Positions 1-12,560 of a stretch of 64,000 nucleotides of DNA are shown here, in pieces. Every line of letters begins with the position of its first letter. Within the stretch, counting starts at the first letter, position 1. Source of the DNA: Begonia masoniana (lineage: Eukaryota > Streptophyta > Magnoliopsida > Cucurbitales > Begoniaceae); NCBI GenBank assembly GCA_022432975.1, contig CM039511.1, forward strand, positions 24,853,153 through 24,917,152, read 5' to 3'. A model generated the notes under the pieces. The model searched no databases, had not been told where the DNA came from, and was given only the letters and a program-made list of their open reading frames with translations. The translations under genes and the position numbers were made by a program.

Positions 1-2204
1 CGAGTAATTACGTTTCTTGTAATATAAAGGACGTTTTAGTAAAAATACTAAATATGGTCCGATTTGCAAACGGACAGTTTTAATAAATCTCAAATAATAA
101 GTTGGACTTATTGGTGAAATAAAGAGATTTGGAGAAACCGAATAGTTGGCCAATTAATGAAACGAAGGACGAAACAAATAGAAAATCAAAAGAAGGGCAA
201 AATGGTAATTTTGCAAACCAAATTATATTAAAAACATCACAGCCTTCCTTTTTCTCCAGAATGCTTTTCTTCTCTGGTTTTCCTCCCTCCTCCCGCGGCG
301 ATTTCTCTTTCCCTTTCACGGCGACTTCCATTCCGACCTCGGATTCGCGCTCCGATCGTCTCGATTCTTCGTGTTTTCTTCTCCTCTCGCAACCCTAGGT
401 ATGAATCTATCATTCTAGAGCGTTAGTTTTCAATTTTCGGGCCGATTTAACGTTAGGGTTTCGTTAGGGTTTAGGTTAAAAAATGCAATTTCGGGTTTAA
501 AAATCAATAGGTTATCGTAGTTTATGAACGTATAGAACTTATTGAGCGTTATTGGACGAAACTAGATTAATTTGTGGAAAATGTTAAAATTCGAGAAATC
601 TCGAAATTTAGGGAAAACTCGTAATTTGGGATTTGAGTTGCCGAGCGTGTATTGCTCGATGAAATAGCTCAATGAATTTGATTAAAGCTTTAGGAAATTT
701 CTTTAGTTAAGGTTTCGTTAAAATTTGGACGTTTAGTAGCTTAAACTTGTTTTAATGACAAATGTCATGTTTTACCTCAGGCGAACGACTCTCGTGGACA
801 GAGCTCGAAGTTTAGCGCGCTCAAGGTAAGTTCTCGTGACTTACTCTAGCCGATTGGCCTACACCGTACTTCGATGTCGCGTCGAGGATCTTAGAGTATT
901 GTGTGTTTAAATTGCTTTAGTTGGGTAGTTAGGTTAATCACTTATTAGGTTACGTTTTTATTCGTCTTGATGGTATGCATGTTGGTTGTTTATTTTATGC
1001 TTATAGCTGTTCATGCATCACGTATTTGAACTAAGCATGAAAATGAATTTTCGCACGATGTTTTCAGAAAACCGATGTGGCCCAGAAAGTGGGGGCTATT
1101 GATCTATTGTGTGGACCGATTTAAGGGTCTGACCAATACCACATCTCATGTAATGTAATAAAATAAGTAATCTGTTATCTGGTCACGCGAGGTGGGGCTC
1201 AGGCACGGCTGTACGTGTTGTAAGCGTGTACCCCCCTCCTTTAGCTGGAAAGAGTAGTCCGACCGCTGGATGGGCTCTCTCCGGTTAGGGGGATGAGATC
1301 TCGGTGATATTCTGTCTGCCACGATCTGTATGTTATGCATGATTTTTGAACTCCATATGCACTGCACGCATCTGCATTTATGTAGAATTTACTGAGCCTT
1401 TAGCTCATAGTGTGTCTGTATGGTGTAGGTGACGTTATAGGTGACATTGAGCCAGGTGAGGACGACGTTCCTCCTCCTGATGTATGATGCAGTTGATGGA
1501 GAATGGCTCGTGGGAGTGTGCTGAGCAGTCGGTGCGTTTTGACCCGTGGGGATGTGTGTGTAAGTATTTTGGGGGATTTGATGGTAATATAAAATGTATA
1601 GTTGAACATATTAGGATGTTTGGATCTGGCTAGACGTTAGGTTCATGTTTTAATAGGTATTAAACGTTTTCGGAAACCCGTTTTATAAACTGTTTTTGTA
1701 ATGATTTATTGGAACTGCTTGGAATTTAAAACAGAAGGATTCGTCGATTTTTAAACGTATCCACGCAGTTCGTTTTTATGAAAGTTTAACGTAGGCTTAG
1801 TTCGTTTAATTAGGGTGCAAAGATGAGAAATGTAATGGGATGAAAATGTATGTAAAAGTTAGAAGTTACTCTCTGGAATTTCGGATTCCAGAGAGGTAAG
1901 TTGTTTGATCGCTGGTGCAGCGATCGATCGTGGCAATCGATCGCTGCTCTCCCTCCTCGGCAAAATGTCGATTCTGCCCTCCCGGTTTCTGATTTAATTT
2001 TCATTGTTTTATTAAAATGTTTTAAGTTTTAATTAATTAGTTTTAAGTTTTATTTAATGATTTAGAATTAGTTTTAAACGATTTTCTAAAACGAACTTCG
2101 ATTCCGATTTAACAAGTTTTATTTCCGCTTAAATGTTAAGCTTAAAGTTTATTGGGAAAAAAAAATATGTACGGAAAAATGGGTACAGTATTAGGGGCGT
2201 TACA
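1..2204 (+). repeat. LTR, family A, copy A1 (5' end outside window)
   Basis: This is a long terminal repeat of a Ty3/gypsy element that ends in GGGGCGTTACA at 2204. Its first bases align with a point about 170 bases inside the complete family A repeats at 7484 and 61178, so its start lies left of the window. It shares with them the pyrimidine-rich leader before CCTAG/GTATG (398/399), the segment ending AG/GTAAG (825/826), the TATGGTGTAGG motif near 1419 and a GATCGATC palindrome cluster near 1910-1945. It is followed directly by an inverted piece of the same family, so no target duplication can be tested here. No gene lies within it. Confidence 0.85.
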
Positions 2205-2912
2205 ATATGAGTTCATAAATCATGCAGCATTTTCTTTATCTTTACTTTGTGGGTGTCACCGAGATCCCATCCCCCTAACCGGAGAGAACACATCCAGCGG
2301 TTGGACTACTCTTTCCAGCTAGAGAAGGGGGGTACACGCTTACAACACGTACAGTCGTGCCTGAGCCCCACCTCGCATGACCTGTAATTATATGAGTACA
2401 TATTAGATGCGGTATTGTGACAGACCCCTTTGTGCCTACACAATAGATCAATAGTCCCCCTCCGGGCCGCATTGTCATTTTCTTTAAAACATCGTGCAGA
2501 AATTCATTTTCTATGCATAATCAAAAATCGTGATGCATGAATAGTTACGTGCTTTAAAGTAAACATAGATGATTCATACCATCGAGACAATAAAAGCAAT
2601 TAAAGGCATAACCTATAAAGAACCAATCCTAACTACCCAACCGAAACAACTTAAACAAATACGTCACCAAATTCCTTGAAACGACCTCGACGTACGGTGT
2701 AGACCAATCGGTCAAAGCAAGTCACGAGAACTTACCTCATGTCCGTTGCAGCTCAAGCTCCGTCCACGAGCGTTGTTTACCTAAGCAATTTCACCAAATT
2801 GTCGTTAAAACGAGTTTAAAAAATTTAATGCCCAAACTAGCAAAATCTTTAACTAAGGAATTTCTCCTAGAGCTATAACTCAACTAATCGAGGCGTTTCA
2901 ACAACCAATTTG
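2205..2912 (-). repeat. Inverted fragment of LTR family A
   Basis: The reverse complement matches the middle of the family A repeat (roughly 8305-8995 of copy A2), including the 45-nt segment bounded by TAG and AG/GTAAG (2736-2780) and the small reading frame 2275-2478. It lacks both ends of the LTR. Together with 1-2204 it forms a head-to-head arrangement with no spacer, which points to rearrangement or insertion with truncation. Confidence 0.8.
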
Positions 2913-3557
2913 GTGAGGGCAGTCGTTGATGTACGCTGTATGCCGTTGTTAACTAAGGAACTTTTAATAGACATGAGTACAGGTTAGAGCTTTTAATAGA
3001 CATGAGTACAGGTTAGAGCTACGAAGAAAGCTAGGATTGGGACGCAGTCGTTGATGTACGCTGTATGCCGGTGAGGGCAGTTGTCGGAGCGTTTCGACCA
3101 TGGTCTTCGGGGAATGTGGGCTTTGTATTTTAGTAGATTATTGTAGATGTCAGTTATGATATAGCTATTTGTATCTGTTGTATATAGTCATAGTTAAGGG
3201 TGATGTGTCGCCCTATACTGTGGACTTTCTTCATTTTGGTTGATAGCATTTCTAGGTTGGTTAGATGGTTAAGAATATTCTGGATTGGTTAGGATTGGAT
3301 TTTATGCAGGTATTTAGCATTTTGAAGGCGCCATATTCATGCGTTACTTTGTCAAAATTTTCGGGGAGGACGCCGTGGTATTTAACGGTTAGAATTAAGG
3401 GAAATAAATGAATCTAGGCAGCTAGATATGACGTAAGAGAGCTTCGGGAGATTTAGTTTTAAATTCTGTTGTGTCAATTTTATTTTAAATTATGTTTTAA
3501 CGTGGGATTGGTTAGCAAAGTAGCGCTCCAAGCCAGGGTGGGTTCGGGGGCGTTACA
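2913..3557 (+). repeat. 3' end of an LTR of family B, with local duplications
   Basis: From about 3050 to 3557 the sequence aligns with the last 600 bases of the solo LTR at 46045-48518, including the shared stretch ATGGTCTTCGGG and the terminus GGGGGCGTTACA. The preceding 130 bases are scrambled: a 29-base unit is tandemly duplicated (2961-2989 and 2990-3018), and a 24-base piece near 2921 recurs near 3047. The 5' part of the LTR is missing. Confidence 0.75.
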
Positions 3558-3619
3558 CTAATAGTTTTTCGAAAAACATGTCATGCGATGCTGAAAGCAT
3601 AAATACCTTACCTCGAAGA

Positions 3620-5060
3620 TGATTCTTGATGTGACAAGGGGAGTCATCACTCGATCTCAAACCAAGTTCTTAACCGAAGCTTTAATTAATAAGTTTACTA
3701 ATTTTGTAGGTGATACTTTTGAAGTTCAAATGGAACTAGAGACCAACACACAAGCCAAGGAGAGGTCCTCTAATAAGATGAAGCTTAAGCCAAAGACAAG
3801 AGGAGACAAGCCTTTGGAGCAAAGAAGAAGGGTTCAGTTCCCGGGAATCAAAGAGCAACCGGATTGTCACAACCTTAAGGAGGTCAATCTCGACCGCTTC
3901 CTCATTGAGGACTTGAAGACCAATGAGGCTAAAGACTTGTGGCAGCCATGCCACCTCATTAGCATGGGAGTAACCGTCGGCCACCAAGACTTGAAGAAGG
4001 AATTTTTTTTCCATAATCAACTTAGTGTAATTGGTTTTTAGTTTTATTTTTGCCTAGTTTTGACATAACCTTTTAGTTTATTTTTGACTACTTGGAAGCC
4101 AAACATTGGTGCATTTTAAAATGGCACCTTGGCTGTGATTTTGGGAGGGAAAAACCTGATGGAAAAGGATATTTGGTGAAAGGGAAAGCATTGTAATGAT
4201 TGGCTAGACAATGCTTGTACTCGACTAGGGTGCTTGGCTGAGTGCACCCTTTTTTGGGCACCCATCTTCAACTCTTTTTTTTGACCTAATTTTGTAACCT
4301 AATGTGTTGAAGGGAGGGGGCATAAAACCCATCCTTAACACCGCTTCAGCTCAACTTCTGGTGAATAGAAAACTAGAGCATTTGCTGCTGCAAACCTTGG
4401 AGTCTTCCGGCCTCAAGTCGCAGCCCTCCTCACGGTGAATAATATCTGCGAGTGGTGAGTGTTCAAGCAAAAATCTTCATGAGTGTGGTTATTATTGTTG
4501 TTATTGTGCCCTTCCTAACCTCTTTTTTGAAGGTAGACACCCCATCAAGGGTGCACAAGCTCTCATCCAATGCTCGTTGGAGTGCCCTCCATTAAAAGAG
4601 GAGCCAAAGTCGAGAGGTTACTGCTATCCCCTCCTCGGACCAACCAGTACATTTTCAGCCATATATACCACAGCCCTTTGATTCAACCATTCATGTTTAC
4701 ATACAACCAACCCCACACACACAACTTTAACTTGCCACAAAAATTGCTCCATTTGGTTTCTGCACAAGAAAGATATGCAACCACAAGATGACCCATCATC
4801 TTGGCCAGAGCAGAGCAGTATCTCTCCGGCGACCGCCACCTCCTTTTGTATAACTTTCGGTATACTACGAATTTATATGTGAAACTGTAAGGGTATGTCA
4901 TCAACCCATCAAGTAAGGTTCTGTTAAAATTTCAGCTGATTTGGATTTGATTTGAGAAAGTTATACTGTTTGGAATTGGAGTCTCTTTCGTCCATTTTTT
5001 GTGTAAATCCGAGGAGCAGTTTTTGTTGTTTGCTAGGTGCTATTTTTGAGTGCTTTCCAT
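3620..5060 (+). repeat. Gypsy LTR-like segment M with pol-tail reading frame
   Basis: The segment starts at TGATTCTTGATG. A 140-codon frame (3619-4041) begins with residues resembling the end of gypsy polyproteins: GVITRSQTK followed by LINKFTNF, the same order as RAITRSQTR and LFINKFNSF at the G 3' LTR (49130 onward). The rest of the frame is Lys/Glu-rich and unrecognised. Beyond it lies AT-rich sequence with a CATAAAACC motif at 4321, compatible with an LTR promoter. The right border is uncertain and no second copy is seen. I read it as a single LTR of the G/E/H type, not a gene. Confidence 0.55.
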
Positions 5061-6145
5061 ACCAATTCAAAGCACGTTAATTCTCTTCTTTGAACAAGAC
5101 TGGCAACCTCTCGCACTATCTTGAAATCAGTGAACTCGTTTGAGACTAAAAGAAAATCAATGTTATGATTATCTCACTCAACTCTAAGGGAAACATGGAT
5201 GAGTCCTACACAAGGGCTAAGAACCAACCCGACAACACTATAAACGGCCGCGATCTTTTAAGTTAGTGGTCGACACTTGATATGTCTCAAGTTTGGCCTA
5301 GGGTCGACACTTTTGCCTGAAGTGTCCACACCTTTCCAAAATAAAAAGTAGTGAAGTTGACACTTTATCCAAAAGTGTGATACTTGTTTGATGGTCGATA
5401 CTTCTACTAAGTGTTGACCATTTAAACCCTCATGTCCATGCTGGAATGCACGATTGGTCAACACTACCCCTCAAAATGTCAACCGCTAGTCAACTCCAGC
5501 AAAGGGGAGGTCGTGGAACTCGCCATTTCCTACCGTTTCTTGCCTCCAAATAGAGATTACACCTGCACACAGTTCAAAAACACCAAAAATCTAGAAATGT
5601 CGAATTCATTCGAGCTCCATTGCCCAAATCCACTCCTAACCTAACTAAAGCTCCATTTTCAAAAGTAGAGAGGAAAGAAAGTTTAGCTTCCAAGTGACTT
5701 CACCAATATTGGTGAGGGTCGTCTCACGATCACTCTTTTGGCCTTGGAGCTCGACAATTTTTCACTCTCGCTTGTCGCCTCTCTCCTTCCCCCTCTCTTG
5801 CTCTCTTGGCGCCCGCCTGGGGTGAGAAACAAAATAAGGGTTTCTCCCCCTTATTCTTAAAGTAAATCTTTTCTTCCTTATTCTTTTAAATTTAATATAA
5901 ATATAATTTATATTAAATTCAACTCCATTAACTCCATACCTTGCTCAAAATCTCAAACCTCATTTTTTCTAAACCACACAATAATTTTCTAAATTACCAA
6001 TTTTGACCAATTGACCGAAAAATCCAACGTGGCTAACAAGTCAACCCTTGACACGTAGTCAATCAATAATGCTAAAGTCGACACATGAAAATTAATTAAC
6101 TATAAAAATACAAGTTTTTACATCCCATAAAAATAAAAAGAAGTT
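5061..6145. other. Non-genic stretch with GTCGAC/GTCAAC-rich block
   Basis: No coding region is recognised. Bases 5265-5500 contain many GTCGAC, GTCGAT and GTTGAC motifs, like those in the copia LTR at 26847-27793 (around 27125-27300) and the stretch 25440-25690. This suggests a decayed copia LTR. Bases 5660-5880 are pyrimidine-rich and 5880-6130 are AT-rich. Confidence 0.4.
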
Positions 6146-6263
6146 ACTTGCTTTGAGTGTGGAAAATTATGCCACTTCAAAGCCAATTGTCTTGAAGCCA
6201 AGACACTTGCTTTGAGTGTAGAAAATTATGCCACTTCAAAGCCAATTGTCTTGAAGCCAAGAA
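6146..6263 (+). repeat. 59-bp tandem duplication over the copia zinc knuckle
   Basis: Two adjacent 59-base units (6146-6204 and 6205-6263) differ at only a couple of bases. Each encodes a CCHC knuckle. Because 59 is not a multiple of three, the second copy is out of frame with the first, so the duplication itself disrupts gag. Confidence 0.9.
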
Positions 6264-7483
6264 GATGCTAAAACATTCAAAAAGAGAGCAATTAAAGCCA
6301 CAATGGATGATAGCGAAGAGAACACATCCTCCAAGGACTAGGAAGTCGTCAACATATGCTTCATAGCCAAACAAAACGAGGTAAGTGATACTTGTAGTGA
6401 TTTAGATGTTGATGTTAATGAAAATGAGTTGATTGATGCATTCAATGATTTGGTTAAGCAATTTAATTTACTTTAAAGAAGGAGAGTGTTGATCTACTTA
6501 AGCTTGCTAGTGTAGTATCATATTTGGAAAAAGAAATTTGTGATCAATTTGAATAACATTGTATTTAAGTTTACAAATGGTAGCAAGAATTTGAATATGC
6601 TACTAGGACAACATAGAGTAACCTTTGATAAAGCTGAAATTGGATATGAACCGTTTAAAAAGAAAAAGAATCATAAAAACTTCTTTGTTGGTCCAACTAT
6701 ATGTCATGCATGCAATAGAGTCGGTATAAGTCTTTTGTTTGTCCATTGAAGTAAAATAATAAAACATTATCTTCTATTTTGATATGGGTTCCTAAAAGAA
6801 CTAAAATTGACCCAACGCCTCAAAACTTTTTGGCTACCTAACAAAAACAATTAATTTTTACCTTGTAGGTTGAAAATTCTCCCTTGAAAAATCTATTGTA
6901 CTTTGATAGTGGATATTGAAATCACATGACAGAAGACTGTTAAAAGTTCATCTCCATTACAAAGAAGAAAAAAAATGTCACTTTTAGAAGTACCCAAAAA
7001 GCAAAAATTGTTAGCATTGAGAATATGATAATGCTTCTAACCTTATTAATGTACTTCTAGTTAATGGATTTAAGTATAAACTCCGAGTATTAATCACTTG
7101 TGTGAAAAATAGTATAACGTTATATCTGAATCAAAATTTGCATGACTGATAATAGTTTGAATGGAAAAATTTTATTTATTGTTGTAGGAATGAAAATGTT
7201 TAAACTATTGATTTTAATAATGTCTCGTGCTTGGATGAAAAATGTTTTATCACAAATTCTTCTAATGATTGTTGGTTTTGACATAGAAGATTAGAACATG
7301 TAAAAATGAATATCTTAACTAAGATTTCTAGAAACAATCTAGTTAGGGGCCTTTTTCAAAACTCCTTTGAAAAGGACAATGTGTGACATATGTCAAATGA
7401 GTAAACAAACAAAGAGTTCGTTTGCTTCTAAAAATGTCTCATCCTCTTCCAAACCTCCACAATTATTTCACATGGATCTTTTT
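6146..7483 (+). pseudogene. Decayed SIRE-like Ty1/copia element N: gag, protease and pre-integrase part
   Basis: Pieces of a copia polyprotein appear in order across several frames. They are a CCHC zinc knuckle (CFECGKLCHFKANC, 6149-6190), a stretch like the SIRE inter-domain region (near 6540-6750, GYEPFKKKKNHKNFF), a second CxxC motif, an aspartic protease motif near 6900 (FDSG then NHMT), and the pre-integrase motif near 7380 (CDICQMSKQTKS). Stop codons and frameshifts are frequent, so it is non-functional. The frame runs into LFHMDLF of the integrase and is cut at 7483 by a solo LTR. Confidence 0.8.
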
Positions 7484-10028
7484 TGTAATACCCGACTGTA
7501 CGGAATACTAATATTTTAATTGTAAATGGTATTTTTATAAATATGTCAAATCAAGTCAGTTTTACAAAAAGAAAGCTTCATTACGATCCTAATAATTAAT
7601 ATGGATTTTAGGAAAATTTCGGGAATTTTAGGAGTCGTAACGCTAGGTTTACGAGAATTACGTCTATCGTGATATAAAGAATACTTCGGTAAAAATAGTA
7701 AACGAGGTCCGAATTGCGAACGGACAGTTTTAATAGAACCCTACTAATAAGTTGGATTTATTGGCGAAATAAGGGAATTTGAAGAGATCGAATCGTTAGC
7801 TAATTAACGAAACAAAAGACGAAACTAATAGAAAATCAAAGGAAGGGCAAAACGGTAAATTACCATGTCAAATTTTAATTAAAACTCACAAATTCTCTAT
7901 TTCTCCCTCATTCTCTCTCTGCTTCACGATCTCCTTCCCCCTCCCTGCGGTGACCATTTCTCCCTCACGGCGATTCCTCCATTTCCGACGATCGAGCTCT
8001 CCGATCGTCTTGATCCTTCACGTTTCTTCCTCCTCTCGCAACCCTAGGTACGATTCTAAGGTTTTAGGAAAGTTTATTTCGGTTTTTACGAAGTTTAAAC
8101 GATTAGGGTTTGTTTAGGGTTTCGTTAAAAAATGCGATTTATGGTTCGAGATTGATAGGTTTATCGAGTTTATGGATATAAATGACGTATTGAACGTTAT
8201 TGGACGAAGTCAAATTGATTTGGTGAGAAATGTTAAAATTTGAGAATTTAGGGGTTTTTGGGGAAAACTCGTAAACGGATATTTTGTGGTATCGAGCGCG
8301 AATTGGTTGTTGAAACGCCTCGATTAGTTGAGTTATAGCTCTAGGAGAAATTCCTTAGTTAAAGATTTTGCTAGTTCGAGCATTTAATTGTTTAAGCTCG
8401 TTTTAACGACAATTTGGTGAAATTGCTTAGGTAAACAACGCTCGTGGACGGAGATTGAAGTTCAACGCGCACGAGGTAAGTTCTCGTGATCTTCTCTGGC
8501 CGATTGGCCTACACCGTATGTCGAGGTCGTCTCGAGAAATTTTGGTGACGCTTTTGGTTTAAATTGTTTTGGTTGGGTAGTTAGATATGATATGCTTTTA
8601 ATAGCTTTTATTGTCTTGATAGTATGTATGTTGTTTGTTTACTTTAAGTACGTAACTGTTCATGCATCACGGTTTTAAATTATTCATAGAAAATGAATTT
8701 TTGCACAATGTTTTAAAGAAAATGGCGATGCGACCTGGAGAGGGGCTATTGATCTATTGTGTAGGCACGAAGGGGTCTGTCACAATACCGCATCTAATAT
8801 GTACTCATGTATGTTATGGTCACGCGAGATGGGGCTTAGGCACGGCTGTACGTGTTGTAAGCATGTACCCCCCTCCTCTAAGTGGAAAGGGTAGTCCGAC
8901 CGCTGGATGTGCCCTCTCCATTTAGGGGAATGAGATCTCGGTGACAACCAGAGTAAAGATAATGAAAATGTTGCATGATTTTACGAACTCATTTGCACAG
9001 CACGCATTGCATTTACGTAGAGCTTACTGAGATTTTTATCTCATAGTGTGTCTGTATGGTGTAGGTGACTTCGACATAGGTGAGGACAAGATCCCTCCAC
9101 CTGAAGAGTGATGCAGTTGACGGAGGATGATTGCGGGAGTGCGTTGGCGCAGTCGAGGTGCATTTTGACCCGTGGGACTCATGGTTAGGTGTTTTGAGGG
9201 TTTTTGGGAATTGTCGGGCTGATGATTGTATAGAAACATTTTAGGGTGTTTGGTTCTGATAGTTGATAGGTTACGTTTTGAGTTTTTAAAACGTTTTGAA
9301 AATGTATTTTGTAAATGTTTGGTATTAGGTAAATGTTGTAGTTTTTAAATCGAACCACACAGTTTGTTTTTATGAAAACGGATTATGTTTTAAATGTGTT
9401 TCGGAGCCGTTTATTTTGAGTGATTGGTGAAGATTTAGGGAGATGAAGGTTGTTGTATGTTAATGTTGTAGAAGAAAGTGTAGATGAGATATATGTGTTT
9501 AAGTAGGGTAGAAATGAGCAAAGAAAAGAGGACGCAAAGTCCTCTGGAATTTTGGATTCCAGAGGACTTGGTGATCGATCGCCTGCAAGGGGCGATCGAT
9601 CGCCCCTCTTGGTTGCGCTCTGAAAGAATTTCAAGAGCGCATGCCGAGCGATCGCCAGGCAATGGCGATCGCTGGGCATAAGATGATCGCCCAGAGGCGA
9701 TCCAACTGGCGAGCGATCGCCAGTGTGTGATCGCCATGGGGCGATCGATCACCGGTTTTGGGCGATCGATCGCCCCTCACATTTTTGGGACAAAGGTCCC
9801 TTCTGCCCCTGTTTTTGTCTTGTTTTGCTGGCCGATCGTTTTTAATGGTTTTAATTAATTGTTTTAGGTTTTATTTAAATTGTTTTAAAGTTTGTTAATG
9901 GTTTATAAACTTAGACTTCGATCTCGATTTAAAAAGTTTTAATTCCGCTCACACGTACGAGATTTAGTTAGGATGTAAAGAAAAAAAAATAGTACGGGAA
10001 AATTGGGTACAATGTTAGGGTCGTCACA
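7484..10028 (+). mobile_element. Complete solo LTR, family A (copy A2), 2545 bp
   Basis: It begins TGTAATACCC and ends GGTCGTCACA, with no internal retroelement domain. The flanking five bases are TTTTT on both sides (7479-7483 and 10029-10033), a perfect target duplication. The sequence aligns along its length with the 5' LTR at 61178-63760. It was inserted into the copia integrase, between codons for HMDLF and GPSKTASLRGK. A solo LTR arises by recombination between the two LTRs of a full element. The 87-codon frame at 8662-8925 lies in this LTR and is noted separately. Confidence 0.93.
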
Positions 10029-11097
10029 TTTTTGGTCCATCAAAGACTGCTAGCTTAAGAGGTAAACATTATGAATATGTCATCATAAATGATTTTTTGA
10101 GATTCCCTTAGATTTTCTTCTTTAGGTCAAAAAATGAAACCTTCGAACCTTTTCTAGCTTTAGGAAGAAAGTGAAAAATGAGAAAGATCTTTCCATCGTT
10201 ACGATACTAAGTAATCATGGTAGTGAACTTGAAAATAAAAGTTTTGAATTTTTGTAAAAAATATGGCATTAAACATAATTTTTATTCGCCAAGAACACCT
10301 CAATAAAATGGAGTAGTTGAGAGGAAAAATAGAACACTCCCAGAGTTAGCTAGGACTATGTTTAATGAGAGTAGTTGCTATGATATGCTATGTCCTAAAT
10401 CGTGTTTCCATTCATTCAATTCTAGAGAAAATCCCCTATGAGCTTTGAGTTGGTATAACTCCAAATGTTAAATATTTTAGACTTCTTCGTTTGTCTATTT
10501 TCAAGTCGAGGTCAGATTGTGATTTGATTCCCTTGAACGTCGTTTTGACAAGTTCTCCAACTCTTATTGGACAATTACCTTCGCAGATGAACTTCCCTAC
10601 TGAGCTTATCTGACTATGTCCTATTCAAACGACAATATTTCTTCGTTAGACTCTTAGACAAAATATTTATATTGCATCTTCTTTGTATTTAGCCTATGTT
10701 TTAATTTATTTTTTATGAAGATTTTGACTATGTTATTTTTGTCATGTATATGGTTAATTTATGCATCTAAATGGTTGTGATTCTGTTGATGACCTACTAT
10801 ATATTGAATGTGCTCTACTTTGGTGTGTATATATATATATATTGTTTTCTTTGGCTAAAGAAGGGTTTATAAAGCAATGTTACTTTTTCGATTTTTTTTT
10901 TAATAAATGACAAAAGAGAAGAGATTGGTATTGAAATTAGATCATATAAAATTTTGAAAGTAGTCAAGGATTGGTGTCATGAATATACATCTCAAGTTTG
11001 TAACAAAGAAAATCAAAAGAAATATAGCATATGTTTAAGAGCTCGTATAATATTAACTGAGAATAACTTATCTTTGTCATCATAAAAAAATGAAGAT
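10029..11097 (+). pseudogene. Copia N continued: rest of integrase, then eroded 3' part
   Basis: Reading resumes with GPSKTASLRGK and continues to the end of the integrase core near 10255-10370 (KKYGIKHNFYSPRTPQ, then NGVVERKNRTL). This holds the catalytic-Glu region typical of copia. After about 10450 no reverse transcriptase or RNase H is recognised, so those domains were deleted or are too decayed to see. Bases 11077-11097 (TTTGTCATCATAAAAAAATG) resemble the polypurine tract of SIRE-type elements directly before an LTR starting TGTTAG. Confidence 0.7.
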
Positions 11098-11400
11098 TGT
11101 TAGTTTAAAGAGAGTTAAGCTTAGTTATTTTGATGATGAGTATGCTAAATTGCGTTGTTGTTCATTGAGCAATAATTTGAATATAAAGTTTGATTATGTA
11201 ACGTATTATAAAATATCATTGATGAGAGGTATTTGGTTATGTTAACATGTGTATTTAAATTCTCTCAGTGAATGTTAAAGTTTATAGGGTTTACATGACA
11301 GTGAACAAGTAAAGAGTGATGCCCTAGGCAAGAGTCATAGTTAAAGTTTTGGATTGACACCCAAAATTTTAATATATTGAACCAGAAGATTGAGTTGTAA
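11098..11400 (+). repeat. Partial 3' LTR of copia N
   Basis: It starts TGTTAGTTTAAAGAGAG after the polypurine-like tract. Bases 11112-11330 align with 26862-27080 of the copia LTR at 26847. The similarity fades near 11340 and the rest of the LTR is missing. Confidence 0.65.
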
Positions 11401-11864
11401 AGTAATCTTCAAGGAGTAGCATTAAAACAGACATGCAAAATTAATTAAATCGCGTTAACAAATTAGTTTGCAATTCTCTTCATCTTCTCTCTTGTTATAG
11501 TATTTAAGTTTGATATTAGTATTATAACTATTAAATTAAAGAGCAACAATAATATAGTGTTTGCCAAATCACAAAAAAGTTTCAATAATCTAATTCCCTT
11601 CCCCCAACCAAAAAAAAAAAAAAAAATCTTAGGTTTTTTTAATATCACAGTTTGCGCTAGAGAAGATTGTATGACGAAGATTTCTTGCCAAGAGTTTTTG
11701 ACAACTTCAATGATATGCTAAATAATAATGCAACTAAGGTTAAAACGTTTAACATCGTATATTTTATGTAAAATATTAAGATCCATGCAACTTGATCATA
11801 ATGTCCATCTCTAGGTAGGAAATCATAAGTTGCGAAGTCATTGTTGATTATGGGTCTATATTTT
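11401..11864 (+). other. AT-rich stretch, possible gypsy pol remnant
   Basis: No intact gene is seen. A run of A (near 11610-11626) is followed by sequence that leads into the gypsy integrase relic downstream. The part from about 11610 is the one duplicated before the assembly gap. Confidence 0.4.
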
Positions 11865-12560
11865 TCAAGGGCAGAGTTGCGAGGCCAAATAATCGAGAAT
11901 TGAGGCATGCTATTTTTGTTGGGAGTCATGAGTCAAAATTTGTTGTTCATCTAGATAGTATCCAGATATACCATGACTTAAAGCGTTGATATTGGTGGAC
12001 TAGTATGAAGCGGGATGTAGCACAATATGTGGATAGATGTTTGACATATGAGCATATTAAGATAAAGCCTTTGATACCTACTTAGATTATTATAGATTTT
12101 GCCTATTCTCGAGAAGAAATGAGATAAGATTATCTTGCATTTTGTGAACAAATTACCTAGAACTATGCAGAGACATGATGCATTTGGGTTATAAATGATA
12201 GATTGATAAAATCTACCTAAATTGAGGCAAGTTCAAAGAAGACAAAAATTATGCAGACCTCGAGAGAGAAGAGAGTTTGAGTTAGAGGCTAAAGGCTTCA
12301 GTTTTTTAAAAGATTAGACCGAGATGTGGAGTTAGTCATTTGAGTGCGAAGTGAAAGTTGAAATAGAAATATATCAGACCATTTCTGATTATTAAGAGGG
12401 TTGATACAATGACATAATGATTGGACTAACTCTCATAGTTGACTTATGTACATGATATTTTTCACCTTTCTAAAGAAGTATATCTAAATCCATCACATGT
12501 TATCTCTTGGACAAGAGAACCCAGATTTGATGAGTCAGATGGTAATTTCATATTATATAG
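11865..12560 (+). pseudogene. Gypsy integrase relic (Tekay/Del-like)
   Basis: Translated pieces follow the order of a Tekay/Del-type integrase. They are a GRVARPNNREL-like segment (near 11868), YHDLKR then WWTSMKRDVAQYVDRCLTYE (zinc-binding region, near 11965-12050), a degenerate catalytic-core piece ending AIWVIxDRL-like near 12180-12210, and a C-terminal piece resembling the region before a chromodomain (VHDIFHLSKEVYLNPSHVIS, near 12450-12510). Stops interrupt all frames. The element's LTRs are not identified. Confidence 0.65.

Noticed and set aside
3619..4041. 140-codon frame as an independent gene
   Set aside because: Its first part matches the pol tail found at the start of related gypsy LTRs, so it is part of an LTR.
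9383..9752. Overlapping frames around GATCGATCGC repeats, also at 63060-63524
   Set aside because: They are low-complexity translations of the palindrome clusters in family A LTRs.
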